Assembly: GCA_003707065.3 (NCBI GenBank)
Contig: PPXM03000005.1
Span: 124,001 to 188,000, forward strand
Length of the DNA: 64,000 nt
Direction of reading: 5' to 3'
Origin: Trigonopsis variabilis
Lineage: Eukaryota; Ascomycota; Trigonopsidomycetes; Trigonopsidales; Trigonopsidaceae
A model generated the notes under the pieces. The model was not told the DNA's origin, made no database searches, and worked only from the letters and a program-made list of their open reading frames with translations. Shown here piece by piece: positions 42,132 to 53,300 of this stretch; position 1 is the first letter of the stretch, and the number at the start of each line of letters is the position of its first letter. Both the position numbers and the translations under genes were made by a program.

Positions 42132-43587
42132 TTAAACGTGTTGCTGCTGATGACCCTGTTCCTTCTCACGCGTAACAAGCTCGGCCCCGTAGACATCCCT
42201 CAAGGTCTGGCTAAAAGTCTCGAGATACTGGCCGTCCTGGATCGAATGGAGATGGTACCAGCTGCTGGGATTTGTGACGCCTTGTTTCTCAAGTTTAGCC
42301 TTCACTTGTTCCCATAATCGGTAGCCTCCAATGAGCAGTGCTCGAGGACTAGGCTTTGTAGAAATGGATCTTGTCCAGCCTTGAGCAACAGGACATAGCA
42401 TTCCTTCCACTTGAAGAAGACGCTTGGTACCTTTCTGCTCCTTGACATGGATTTGACTTAAGGAAATTGGTCGGTTTACGGAGCAGGCTCGCAAGGCCAG
42501 GGTGGGCTCGATCATGGGATAGTGCCGTCTAAGATGGCCCTTGCAGTGTAAATATAACAACGACACCGAACTCTTTTGGCAGTGAGGTTTTCTATGGAGA
42601 AAGAATATAAAAGCAACGTCATACTCAAGGGATAGAAGAATGCTTTTTACTGACAGCTCGATCAGTTCGAGTTCTCCTGGAGAAATGCTCCATTTCTTGG
42701 TGAGATTGTGTCCAACTACACTAGAGGGGACGTCGAGATGGGGAGAAAACTCGAGAAACTCGTCGAGATGGGGATAAGTAGCAGAATGGGTATTCGAAGG
42801 AGTCTGTGGGGATAGAGGATGTGAGCGATCAGCCGAAGTAAGATCGAGTAAGATGCAGCTTTTGAAATAGGTATTGAAAAGGCTATTCAAAGGCGAAGCA
42901 AATGTGTCGAAACAAATATTTTGCATATCCAGACTCGCACTAGAGAAGCTGAAAAAGCCAAGTATCTTGAGATCCTAACGTGAGATAGAATAAAGCGATA
43001 TAGCCACCTCTGAATGTAATAGAAAGGGAAATATCTTCACTTTGGTACAACCATTTCTCGGGTGAATCGAAGAGATAAATGAGGTAAATGAGTCAAAGCT
43101 AGTCAGCTTGTCATCAGGTTTTTCTGGGATCAATGTGAACGAGCTATATGATAAGATTCTCCTTTCATCATTTTTAGAGATGGATAGAGTATTAAAATGC
43201 TGAGTATCTTTTAGGGTATCACTGCTTTCTTGCTTGCCTGCCGACTGGACCTGTGGAGCGATGGAATGATTCCGTTTATTGGTTAAATCAACACTAGAAG
43301 AGCTCACGATGATCACTTGTCCATTTATGACTAGAGAGATGGTATAATCGGCATCTGGATAGAGAGCAGATAGAGAAAACGACCAATCCTGGAAGATAGT
43401 GTGCCGGTTCTTATGTTAGTTGCCATCAGGTCTGACATACCTCCGCGGAAGAAAAAATACCACTCATGTCACATGCAGTAGAATGTATAGATGCAGAGAT
43501 GGACATGGCATTGAAGCTCTTATCGTGAGGATATGCGCTGGGCGTGGTATTGGCTGGCCTCGCGATCTTTTGTTCCGAAGAGGCCAT
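42132..43587 (-). CDS. Unrecognised three-exon protein
   Basis: Three exons, 43587-43441, 43388-43008 and 42974-42132, join in phase 0 over a 52-nt intron (GTATGT...TTCCAG) and a 33-nt intron (GTGGCT...GTTAG), giving 456 aa. The frame is open through all joins. The start at 43587 has a Ser/Ala-rich opening. The protein has alternating beta-like and helical stretches, several Cys, and a Ser/Pro-rich insert near the middle (HPLSPQTPSN). I thought of the 9-1-1 clamp subunit Rad9 because of SVSLLYLHCKGHL-like text, but the match is too weak. The second splice is the least certain. Function unknown. Confidence 0.5.
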
Positions 43588-43802
43588 GGAAGATTTCAGC
43601 AAGGCGAGCTAGAGCTTGTCAGATAAAATGTAGAGCTAAGTCGACCAGTAAAGAGCGAGGATAGAGTTACAGTGGTTGAGCGTTAAATTGGTTGCTACAG
43701 GACAGTGATGGATCCTGATGTGACTCTGCGATTTGGGCGGGATTAGAGGACTTCAGGACAGCGTTACATAGTGAAATAACTGTAAATAGAAAGTAAGATG
43801 AA
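43588..43802. other. Short intergenic region between same-strand genes
   Basis: About 215 nt between the start of the 43587 gene and the RPN10 stop. Nothing else is recognised. Confidence 0.4.
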
Positions 43803-44764
43803 TTAGCTTAGATCCATTTTATCATCCTTGTTGTCGTTAGATTCTTCCTGGATAGGGGCGGGTTGAGAAGATTCTTGATCTCTTCGCTGCCGTTCCCGCT
43901 CCTGGCGTGCGCGTTCTTCTTCTAGTGACATTCGAAGAGCCAGAGCCAACTCAGGATCGAGATTTGGATCGACTCCAAATTCAAAGTCTTGTGACTGGGA
44001 AGCGCCTGGGGCACCCGAGCTATCCCCACCACCCAAGATAGGCGACGAAACGAGGACGTCACTTAGAAGATGAGGACCAGGAGGGACGTTGACGAGATGA
44101 CTAGGCTGTTAGATGAAACGCGGGCAAAAGCGAGAAAGGACATACCTATTATCCGACGAGTTGACGGCTTCAATGAGTTTCTCTAGTTTCTCGGTATTTT
44201 CTGACTCTTGTCCAAAGTTAACCACATCAATAGCAATATTGTTCTTCTTCATCTTCTTTGCTAATCGCACCAGCTCAGAAGTGCTCTCTTTGATGGGGCT
44301 GGCAAGAAACACAATGATCCGCTGACGCTGGTTCCGATTCTGGCGATGTTTAAGAGCCAACTAGAACGACGATTAATCCAGTTCCCAAGCTATTCTTCAA
44401 CACTTACACTCGCAATTTGAATCGCGGTCGTCAGATGACTTGTTCCCTCCACCTTGGTCTCATGTAGGCCAGCCAACATTTTCGAGAAATCCTGAGTCAA
44501 CGTCACTAATACCTGGGGCCTATTGATGTTAATTCTCCAATCTGGTCATATATTTACTCTTTGCCTGCCATCGTCATCAATCCCACCGCATTCTCCGGGT
44601 TACTCTGAACTTTGGATGAAAAGATGATGTTGACCGCATCATTTTGGGCATCAAATCGGGTCGGCGTATAATCGCCGTTCCTCATATATTCGGAATTATC
44701 AATCCTATCATAAGCATATTTCCATAGGTGCGTCTTACACAATCATCGTGGCCTCTAACACCAT
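43803..44764 (-). CDS. RPN10: 26S proteasome ubiquitin receptor Rpn10
   Basis: A subunit at the base-lid interface of the 26S proteasome that binds ubiquitin chains. Five exons (44764-44739, 44704-44558, 44519-44408, 44360-44146, 44100-43803) join in frame over introns of 34, 38, 47 and 45 nt to give 265 aa, close to yeast Rpn10. The N-terminal VWA domain opens with [20 protein letters not shown] and includes [22 protein letters not shown] and [23 protein letters not shown] single ubiquitin-interacting motif ([15 protein letters not shown]) lies at about 215-230. The tail is acidic and ends MDLS. The 26-nt first exon is set by the exact match to the family N terminus. Confidence 0.95.
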
Positions 44765-45576
44765 GGTGGCCAAGTCAAGTAGTAACGGTAAGCGGTGCAG
44801 CGCACACGATGACTACCATTCAGACGCGACTACGACCAAGACGACCGCAGTCGCTGAGAGCCAGGCTGGGAGTCATATGTGGATCTATACTTTCTAATTG
44901 GACTTAACTGAGATATGCATTAGCGCAATGAGGAGATCTTGCTCTCCATATCAGCTGGGAGCTAGCTCATTGCTGACTATGACAAGATATCTTTCAATAC
45001 CAATTTGCGACCGGTGAACATGATTCTCGACTATCCTGATATTTTATAGTCAAGATCTTCTGCAACTGCCCAGAGATCTCAAGTATATTGTAGACTAGAC
45101 TATCATGGATCAAGAGACATTAGGCTCCACGGTACCAGCGAGCCTTGACCTTGGGCAGCAAAGGCCTAATAAGTCATTCATAAAAAACATATCTATATGG
45201 ACGATCTAACTTGTGATACTTGGATGCATGCGATCTGTGTCAGTCCTGGGTGACCGAGATTAGTACGTAACACTTATGAGACATGGAATTAGTGACGTGG
45301 AGTTAGTGACCCTTTCTGTATTCCCTCTCATTCCTTCAGTTATAGCTTACTGAGACGACAGTACTCTTCCATTACCCTTAGACATCCCGCATGGCAAGCA
45401 GCCATCAACTGAGTCGTGGAACCTGCCACCACTAGAGATTGTTTAGACAGTGTGGAACTAAACACCTTAATCTCTCATCCAGAACTGATCAAGCCTTGTG
45501 CTCTTCACTGTGGGGACGTAGCGCTGACGCTCGCCTGTCACCAGGTCAACCTTCGACAACAAACAAAACTCCCATC
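44765..45576. promoter_or_regulatory. Divergent promoter RPN10 / borealin-like gene
   Basis: About 810 nt. No gene or RNA recognised. Confidence 0.35.
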
Positions 45577-46106
45577 ATGAGTTCAACGACCGGCCCAAAT
45601 ATGTTGACAATGAAAGAAAAAGAGCTGCTTCTAAGCAATCTAGATATCGAGAGTAAGTAAAAAAATATCACTAGTCAGCGTTCAGTTGGAATAACAGGCG
45701 ATTTTCATCACCTTTGCACACCACTTTGGTCAGGCCGGTCTGCCTTACAGCTCTTAAAGACTGTTTGGAGAAGACTCAAAACTCATATAATACTCATTTA
45801 GACAGCTCGGTTCTAACTATAGTTGAAAATCGTGTTAAACGGCTGCGATCACAAAGTCACATGATGGCTGGATCTGTTCGGAGACGGATTGAACTCCGAT
45901 TGAATCGAGTCCCTAAACGACTTTGGCACAAAACGCTACGGGAAATAATGGTGAAATCAAAGTCCAAGGGAGATACTGCATCCAATGACAGCGAACACAC
46001 TGAAAGCCGATCTTCCAAGGCTTCTCAGACCACGCTTGTCAGACGAGGAGCTGTAACTAAAGCTAGACGGCAAAACGAAGCCAAAGGAGTTAAAAGTCAA
46101 AGCTGA
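45577..46106 (+). CDS. NBL1: Borealin / Nbl1-like chromosomal passenger protein
   Basis: Borealin/Nbl1 joins survivin and INCENP to place Aurora kinase at centromeres. Exons 45577-45652 and 45823-46106 join in phase 1 over a 170-nt intron (GTAAGT...CTATAG) to give 119 aa. The joined text reads KELLLSNLDIE then ENRVKRLRSQ, and RRRIELRLNRVPKRLWHKTLREIM follows. That is the borealin N-terminal pattern: a leucine-rich start, a basic helix, then the arginine-rich LxRIPxxL(R) segment. The C-terminal 50 residues are basic and Ser-rich. The intron is long for this genome; an extra small exon inside it is possible. Confidence 0.7.
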
Positions 46107-46283
46107 TACCAATAAACTGTCTTTAGTGCCAATCATCCCTTGGTGTGCTTGGTTGTCCCAGTCTGCATATATTTGGCTGACCCTCTATGCACTCATCTCC
46201 TGGTTTCAGCCCCCGCTTATTACCTTCCTCAAGCCCTTGCCTGTATTTATCTTACCTTTGTCCCTTTAGGATATATATATTTT

Positions 46284-48260
46284 ATGTATTTTCGAGGCCT
46301 GAAATATCGTTTACCAGAGCAGCCTCGTCGTCTTAAGGATTGGGTGGATAATTTACAAACGAACGGACACGAACGTCGGCAGCGACACAAACCCCTCACG
46401 ATAAAATCACCAAATCATACAGGGAGATTAGTACATGTTTCCTGGAAACTCTCGAAAAAGAAGGGCAGAGACGGAGGAGCTGCGGGGAAACACATTCGAC
46501 ATAAACCTAAAAAAGTCCCAAATAACGGCAAGCCTGGTGCAAAAGCAAATAAAAAAGGGCCAAAATGTTTTGAGAAGTCTTCACAGAGTCCGCAAAAATG
46601 GTCCCGGCGGAATCAGACGAAGAACATTTCCACCAGGAAGAAAGTCATCTTTTCTGAAAATCACGATGCTCAATCGAAAGACCTGTGGGACCATGGGAAA
46701 ATTGAAAATGAAGCGGTAAAATATAGCTTATCTTGCAATTCTGCTTCTACATGTTCTGATCCTGGTTCTCCCACCTGGGACCGCCCAGTATCCTTTACTG
46801 TTGAAAAGTCTGGTCTTCTCTCTTTGATGGGAATATGCTACACGCCATTCATAGATACGCTCCCTTATTCGATCTGTAATGCACGCACTTGCCGGAAAGC
46901 TGAACGGCGCCGAGGTCGGGTGGCCAATGACATTGCATTTCTACTCAACACGCAGTCCCTTAAATCAGTCACGTCTGTCTTTGTCGAAACAAGTGGGCGT
47001 GGTACAGATATATATGTGAGCTATGAGTCTCTCGCTAAAGATGAAGATGCCTGCCGTCGCTCGTTGGGAGATATTGTCTGTTTGTATAAAGCTGCCGAGA
47101 TAGATGATTTTGAATTTGAGTCTCAAATCACCCATCACCTTCTGCATTATAATTCTGCGCCTATTGCTGAGTGTGTTGCCTACATGCAAGGCAGAAACTT
47201 GTGTGCCATCGGGGTGGACCCGGCCTTGGCTTGCTCTTCAGGTTTCTTAAATGATATGCGTGCTCAGCTGGAAAAGGGCTTGAATCAATCATCGGCGTCA
47301 GAGCCAGAGTTACTGGCCGTGAATGACCCCTATCTGGTGGACGGCGATCGGTGGATTCTGGCCCATGCCGTCCAAAAATATCAAGCCACCACGAAAGGAC
47401 AGGAAAATAAAGCTGAAAAAGCCCTCAATGGCGATCAATTGGTGTTATATTTTCGTCAAATTGTCCTCAGGTTTCTTAAAGTCTTGACAAGAGCGCTCAC
47501 TCCTGGACGAGATGGACAGCTAGGAGGATCGCGCTTCTTTCTTGCTTCGGTCATTAGTTACAACTTGTCTCACTCCGTTTATTTTGAGTATCTGGTGGCG
47601 GAGTCGGGATTAGTCTCAGGCTTCCCTCAGACATCTCTGAAAATGTTCTGGCGAGGTCTTGCTAATCTGGGGAGGTATTATATAGCCGTGACCAGAATAC
47701 GTGGAGTTATTATCCAAGGACTCGTACCCGGCGCGCTGAGGATCCATAACGTACATGAGATCGCTGCCGAGGCAGACAAGACGGGAATGCTTTCACCTCT
47801 GGTCAGGACAGAAGATTATGCCCCTGCTTCTGTGGGCACAGTACTTGCATCAATGTCATTCCTTGTTTCTGAACTCAAGCTCAATCCTGAAGAATTGCAG
47901 CAGAACGTCGGATCGCATAGTTTCATGCTTAGAGATCGGCTCCGACAGGCTGTTGACTCATACGAGGCAAGCTTCAAGGAGCACTATCGCGTGCATCCGA
48001 CCATCGTACTGGTTGATGTTCTTAATGCCCTCGGGCGTACTCCTGGTCCCCTTGGGTCGTCTTCGTGTACTGCGGCGACGGTTTACCTTTACGTTGCAAG
48101 TCAAGACATACGGCGGCACCGACGATGGCTTATTTCTGATCTTAGCGAGCAGTACGAGTGGTTCCACGCCGGTAAGAACGCCCATGCCAATGAAGTGGTG
48201 GAGATGTGGGTAGAACGGGCATTTGAAGATACAATGAGGCAGATGTTACAAAGTAGTTAA
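46284..48260 (+). CDS. Large unrecognised protein
   Basis: An open frame with 658 codons from the ATG at 46284. The frame is also open back to 46116, and that stretch is strongly hydrophobic, so the gene may start earlier with a membrane anchor or join an upstream exon. Residues about 15-150 are very basic and disordered (KKKGRDGG, KANKKGPK). From about residue 190 to the end the protein looks globular, with mixed helix and strand and evenly spread hydrophobic residues. It carries no family signature I know. It follows the borealin-like gene by 177 nt and ends 35 nt before the stop of the convergent eIF3d gene. Confidence 0.6.
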   Translation: MYFRGLKYRLPEQPRRLKDWVDNLQTNGHERRQRHKPLTIKSPNHTGRLVHVSWKLSKKKGRDGGAAGKHIRHKPKKVPNNGKPGAKANKKGPKCFEKSSQSPQKWSRRNQTKNISTRKKVIFSENHDAQSKDLWDHGKIENEAVKYSLSCNSASTCSDPGSPTWDRPVSFTVEKSGLLSLMGICYTPFIDTLPYSICNARTCRKAERRRGRVANDIAFLLNTQSLKSVTSVFVETSGRGTDIYVSYESLAKDEDACRRSLGDIVCLYKAAEIDDFEFESQITHHLLHYNSAPIAECVAYMQGRNLCAIGVDPALACSSGFLNDMRAQLEKGLNQSSASEPELLAVNDPYLVDGDRWILAHAVQKYQATTKGQENKAEKALNGDQLVLYFRQIVLRFLKVLTRALTPGRDGQLGGSRFFLASVISYNLSHSVYFEYLVAESGLVSGFPQTSLKMFWRGLANLGRYYIAVTRIRGVIIQGLVPGALRIHNVHEIAAEADKTGMLSPLVRTEDYAPASVGTVLASMSFLVSELKLNPEELQQNVGSHSFMLRDRLRQAVDSYEASFKEHYRVHPTIVLVDVLNALGRTPGPLGSSSCTAATVYLYVASQDIRRHRRWLISDLSEQYEWFHAGKNAHANEVVEMWVERAFEDTMRQMLQSS

Positions 48261-48295
48261 TAGGATACAGCGGGAATAGAGAAACGTGGTCACAT

Positions 48296-50027
48296 TTATT
48301 CCTTGGCCTCGTCGTCCTTGTCGAAGGTGTCGGGAGGAACAGCGTAGATGCGAAGGATGGGGTTGTTTGGGTCCTTGAGGAGGACATACTTGCCAGGACG
48401 AAGCTGAGTGCAGCGGTCGATGATGGAGCGCACGATGCCCCAGCCATTCTGAAGACTCACATTCATCTGGTTGGCAAAGTCGGATGGCTTGTAGCCGGCA
48501 ACGCCAAGGATAACATGTCGAGTCTTGTCTGTAGGAGCAACGCGAGACACAAAGCCCAACTTGAGGAGATCCGTGTCAGCGAGAATAGCCTGGACGGACC
48601 AGCGGGCGAGCTTACAGCTGTTATTCTTCATCTCAGTGGCCACGACGGCGCCCTGCTGACTGTCGAGCTTAGATCTCCAGTCTAGAGACGAGCCGGTGCC
48701 TGCAGCTCTGGAATCAAACTCATTGAGCGCCTTGACAGACAAGAAAGATGTCTTACCGTTGGTCGGGTTAGTCGACACAGCATCGATTTCCGTGCGGACG
48801 ACGAGGTGGACGGGTTCTTCTTCGGATGCAGTAGCGAGGTTGAACCGTCGATAGACGTAGCCTCTGGAAGCCAAGGCTTCGCCAGAATCATCATCAGGAT
48901 TATAGAATGGATTGGGGTGTTTGAAATCGTATCGTTTTCCGTCACTTTCAATGACTGCCTGGATGGCAAAGTTGTGGTTAATGAACGTAGCTTCAAGGGC
49001 GAGAGACGAGGGGGAGTTGATGGAGTCTTTGCCATCCGTTGGTTCGACTGGAGCTTCATAAGCGTTTTCGTTCACAGTGACAAGGTCCAAGGGGCCACCG
49101 TAACGCTTATCAAAGAAGAGCTTATCGCCTTCCCTGACCACGATGATATCCCAAGGGTAAACGGATCTGGGACAACACATGAGCATACTGAGAATATTGT
49201 CAGTGATGAAGACTTTGCCCACACCTTGGTCTGCTAAAGATGCAATCACAGGATCATCGGTAGTGGTGGGAATATAGTACGTCCGATCCATGACTTGAAG
49301 GCGTCTAGGCTGCTTGGCGCTAATTTTATCCAGTGTTCGATCATAGTAGTAGTTGAAACCATAACTGTCAATCTCAGTACCTTTGGACACCTCCAGGCTG
49401 AGTTTGGAAAGACGGGAGAACTCGATTTCATCCAGTTTTCGCCAATCAGGACCAACCTCAACACTGGCTTCTCGCAATCGTTGTGGCTTATCGAAATCTT
49501 TCCAGCCAAAACGGCGGTTGCCTCCATTTCGAGGACCTCCCCGATTTCGATCCATTCCAGGCCGGTTTGGACCAGCATTCGTTCGGTTATAAGTCCGTTG
49601 GTTGTTTCGTGGAGGATTGGCAACCCGATTCTTTCGCAAAACAAGGTTTCTAGGACCAAACGAGGCTCCAGGTTGGTTGGCGGATCGCACTTTGGTCTTG
49701 GAATCAACCAGTTCAAAGTTTCCTTCTTCATTCTGGATATCAACTGTGAATACAGAACTTGTATTTGTTCCGTAGGATTGATATTGATCTACTAGATTAG
49801 CATCATTACCGGCTTTGGTCCCTACCTTTTCGTGAGTGGCCTCCTCGTCTCACTTCGCGACCATCTCGGCCAGTCTCACCAGCAAAGTCGGCCACTTTGC
49901 CCAACTTGTCGCTCTTGCTGAAGGGAGCATAGGGAATTCCATCAAACGCTTCAGATAAAAGCTTGGAAGGTGTCTTAGGAGGGCCCCATCGGTTCGTAGT
50001 GGGAATTTCTTTGGGGAGGGAAAACAT
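48296..50027 (-). CDS. EIF3D: Translation initiation factor eIF3 subunit d
   Basis: A subunit of eIF3 that can itself bind the mRNA cap in animals. Exons 50027-49826 and 49791-48296 join over a 34-nt intron (GTAGGG...ATCTAG, phase 1) to give 565 aa. The first exon starts with the WGPP motif and YAPFSKSDKLGKVADF. A Gly/Arg/Asn-rich stretch (RNNQRTYNRTN...) follows, then WKDFDKP, VMDRTYYIPTTTDDP, SVYPWDIIV and the C-terminal NQMNVSLQNGWGIVRSIIDRC, in the usual order of eIF3d/Moe1. The last 20 residues are acidic. Confidence 0.96.
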
Positions 50028-50372
50028 GAAGAATTTTCGTAGCGCTGGGACGGAGATGAGCAGGTAGCGTAGAAAGGGCGCAACGGTAGCAAGGGCGACA
50101 GTAAGGCATTGAGTAGGCACTCCTAGGCACGCACGATACGTGTAACGAGATTCTATGTAGGCATGCCGATGTGACCAAAGGAGAGGAAATTATGAAAATC
50201 CCGAGTGGAGAGTGATCTGTGCAGTTTGGTACAGCGCTGAAGAGTAAGGCTTACTGGGCTTGTCGCGGATACTACTTGTCTTCATTCTCCATCCAAAGCT
50301 CCAGCTTGAAATATTATATCTTGCCTACGGTGCCACAAATGATAATCTTAAACTGCAATAACTCCTACCTTG
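50028..50372. other. Spacer between eIF3d and RIM15
   Basis: About 345 nt between the eIF3d start and the RIM15 stop. It presumably holds the eIF3d promoter. No other feature was seen. Confidence 0.4.
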
Positions 50373-53300
50373 CTACTTTGCCCTTGGCTTCCAATCACAC
50401 AACCTGACTAGGATTTCCCTCAATCCCTTCATATTAAACGGTTTCTCAACAAGCCCATTGAATAGATCGTCGTCGTAACTATCATCCTTGACGTAGGATG
50501 AGGCAAGAACAATAGGGGTATTTCTGTTGACATTCTCTGTCCTGCGGATCATCCGAGCAACATCATCCCCTCCACTAAGGGGTAAGTTCAACTCGGTGAA
50601 AATAATATCAAATCTTACATCCCCGGTGGCCATTCGAATTGCCTCCGGACCGTTAGCAACAGTCACGGTCAAACAACCCAACTTTTGCAGCATGGCCTCC
50701 AGCGAGTACCTCCAGACCGGGTTGCCATCACAAATTAGTACATCCAGTGGCCGAGCAACGGACACGTCTCGACGGGGACCAATAGAGGACATTCGCCTTT
50801 TGCTTTCCCGCCGTCTGCGCACTCGAATTAGGGCCGAGTTCCGACTCTCTTCACTGTCGCTGCTAAACGGCGATCCTTCAAAGTGGGAACTTTGCCTTCC
50901 TCTCCCAAGCTCTTGACTATCCAGCCATGATTCTGATGCCAGAGAGCGATGCAGCCTCGGAGGAGGCATCGAGGTGGCACTCGACGCGGTCACTGATGAA
51001 ATCGACGAACCACCTGTGCCTGCCCGGGACAATGAGGGGCCTCTTTTTGGTCCTTTCTTCATATCAGCGCATCCAAAATATGTGGGTGACATCCCTTTCG
51101 ATCCAGGACTCGGTTGGAAATCTTGATGAATGGCTTGGGGAGAGTTGGGAGTACTGGTCGTACTAGAAGATATAATGCTTTGGGGTCTGGAGGAATACGA
51201 AAAACTTCCCGAGCTCCGATGCGTTCCTCGACGCGATAAAGATACTGACTGTCGTCGAACGGGAGAAGGAGGAGGATGATGAGGAGGAGAAGCAGCAGGG
51301 AGACCAGCATCTGAGCTGGATGAGAACTTTCGGTATTCAATGTGCTCACTTTTCAGTCGCTGGATGGTGTCTTTGTTCGCCTTATCCAACAACGGCAGGT
51401 TCTTGAAAGAGAACGAACCGAAATCATCCGACTGTGACGAAGGCTCGGATAACCTCCTAGACCGTGACTCTCTGACATGGGGAGGAATATGTAATGGCAA
51501 TGGACGACTGCTGGTAGCTTTATTTTTGTTATCTGACGATTCTTCTGACAAATCGTCGTCATCCAAGGGGTTGGGAAATGCATCTAAAGAAGCTCCTCGC
51601 AGATCAAAATAGTCTGTATCTTCAGGATGTTCGGTATTCGGTACAAATGCCGCTTCTTCATGTTCCAAATTTGTCCAATTGATGGACTCGAAGAAAGGAT
51701 GCACCTTAACTTCATCAGCTCCGTTATGTCCCAGTCGCTGTTCAGGATCAGTACAAATCAATTTATCAATCAGATCTTTTGCTTCGGGAGACGCAGTAAT
51801 CTCATCGGGCCACGCTATATTTCGATCCAGGATATTATGAAATATCTTTTCCGGTGTATCGGCATGGAAAGGCGGATAGCCAAATAAAAACTCAAACATT
51901 ACACACCCCAGAGACCACCAATCACTTGTACTATCGCCGCCTGTTCCTTTAATAATCTCGGGAGCCAAATAATCAGGAGTCCCCACAAACGGCCGAAGGG
52001 ACCCAGAATCTTCGGGGTTGAACAACGCCAATTCCTTGACTTTGGAATGCGGAGAATTGGTTGTCCCTATCTGATGGTCACTTGAAAACGAAGAGTCACT
52101 TTGACTATCATCTTCGACCACCGCTGATGAATTCTTCCTAGCCCAATTGAAATATCCCAGCGAGCTTGTGATGGCCTCTGGTAGCTGAAAGACTACTCCT
52201 TCACTAGCCATCGAATCAGCCCTGATGACTGCTCCAGTCAAAGAATTCCTCTTGTTAGTACTTCTCCCTAAATAAAAATAGCCTGGATTAGATGATAAAT
52301 CGGTACTAAGTAGCTGAGGACTTAAAGAGGGAGACAAAGTTATTGTGGAAGAAGGAGATTGCTCTGGCACCCGAGAGCTGAGCGACAAGGATCGCGTGGG
52401 ATTGTTATAAAAGGTATCAAAAGGATTATCTGGGATTATCTGTTCATCTGCACGCCGCTGCCGCCCAACCAATCCGAAGTTCGATAGTCCAAAGTCTGTC
52501 AACTTCAAATGCCCCCGTTGATCAATCAATAAGTTATCTGGTTTAAGATCTCGATGGATGATTCCTCGAGCATGTAAACTCTGCAATGCTAAGACAACCT
52601 CTGCGATATACTTTCTCGTCCAATCTTCTGATAAGCCCCCTAGAGCCTTAACCAACGCGGCACAGTCGCCGCCGTTTAAATATTCCATCACCAAGAATAG
52701 GTAGTCTTTGTTCTGGAACGTTGCTAGCAGTTTGGCGACATAAGGACTTTCGGCTTGCGACATCATAATAGCTCGTTCGGCCTTGACATTCATCACTTGA
52801 TTCTTGGCAATCATGTCAGACTTCTTCAAGACTTTGATGGCAAAATATTCCCCGGTCAAACGCTTTTTGGATAAATAAACACTTCCAAACGCTCCCTTGC
52901 TGAGCGGTTTGATGATTTCATAATCCCGAATACTGGGTCCACTTGGCCTTTGGTTGCTCGATGAGCCCAAAATGGGGGACAAAGGCATTTTGATCAAATC
53001 GGATGACGCTCCAGATAACCGCCGCTTGGTATCACTTTCATTGTTTAGATGAAACTCGGAGGAAAATAAGGTTGGAGAGACAGGAGGACCAATATCTGAA
53101 GATAAGCGAGGCCGGTGATTTTGAAAATGAGCAGGAGACCGAAGTAGGCTGATGGACGAGCGAGCAGGAGAGGATCGTCTTGGAGAGCCGTATGCTAGAT
53201 TCCCGATAGATGATCGGTCATTACTTCGAATTCTACTCCATGATTCAGGAACCTCTCCAACGGGAGTTTCCGTTCGTGAGTCTCGAGGCGTACTAATAGT

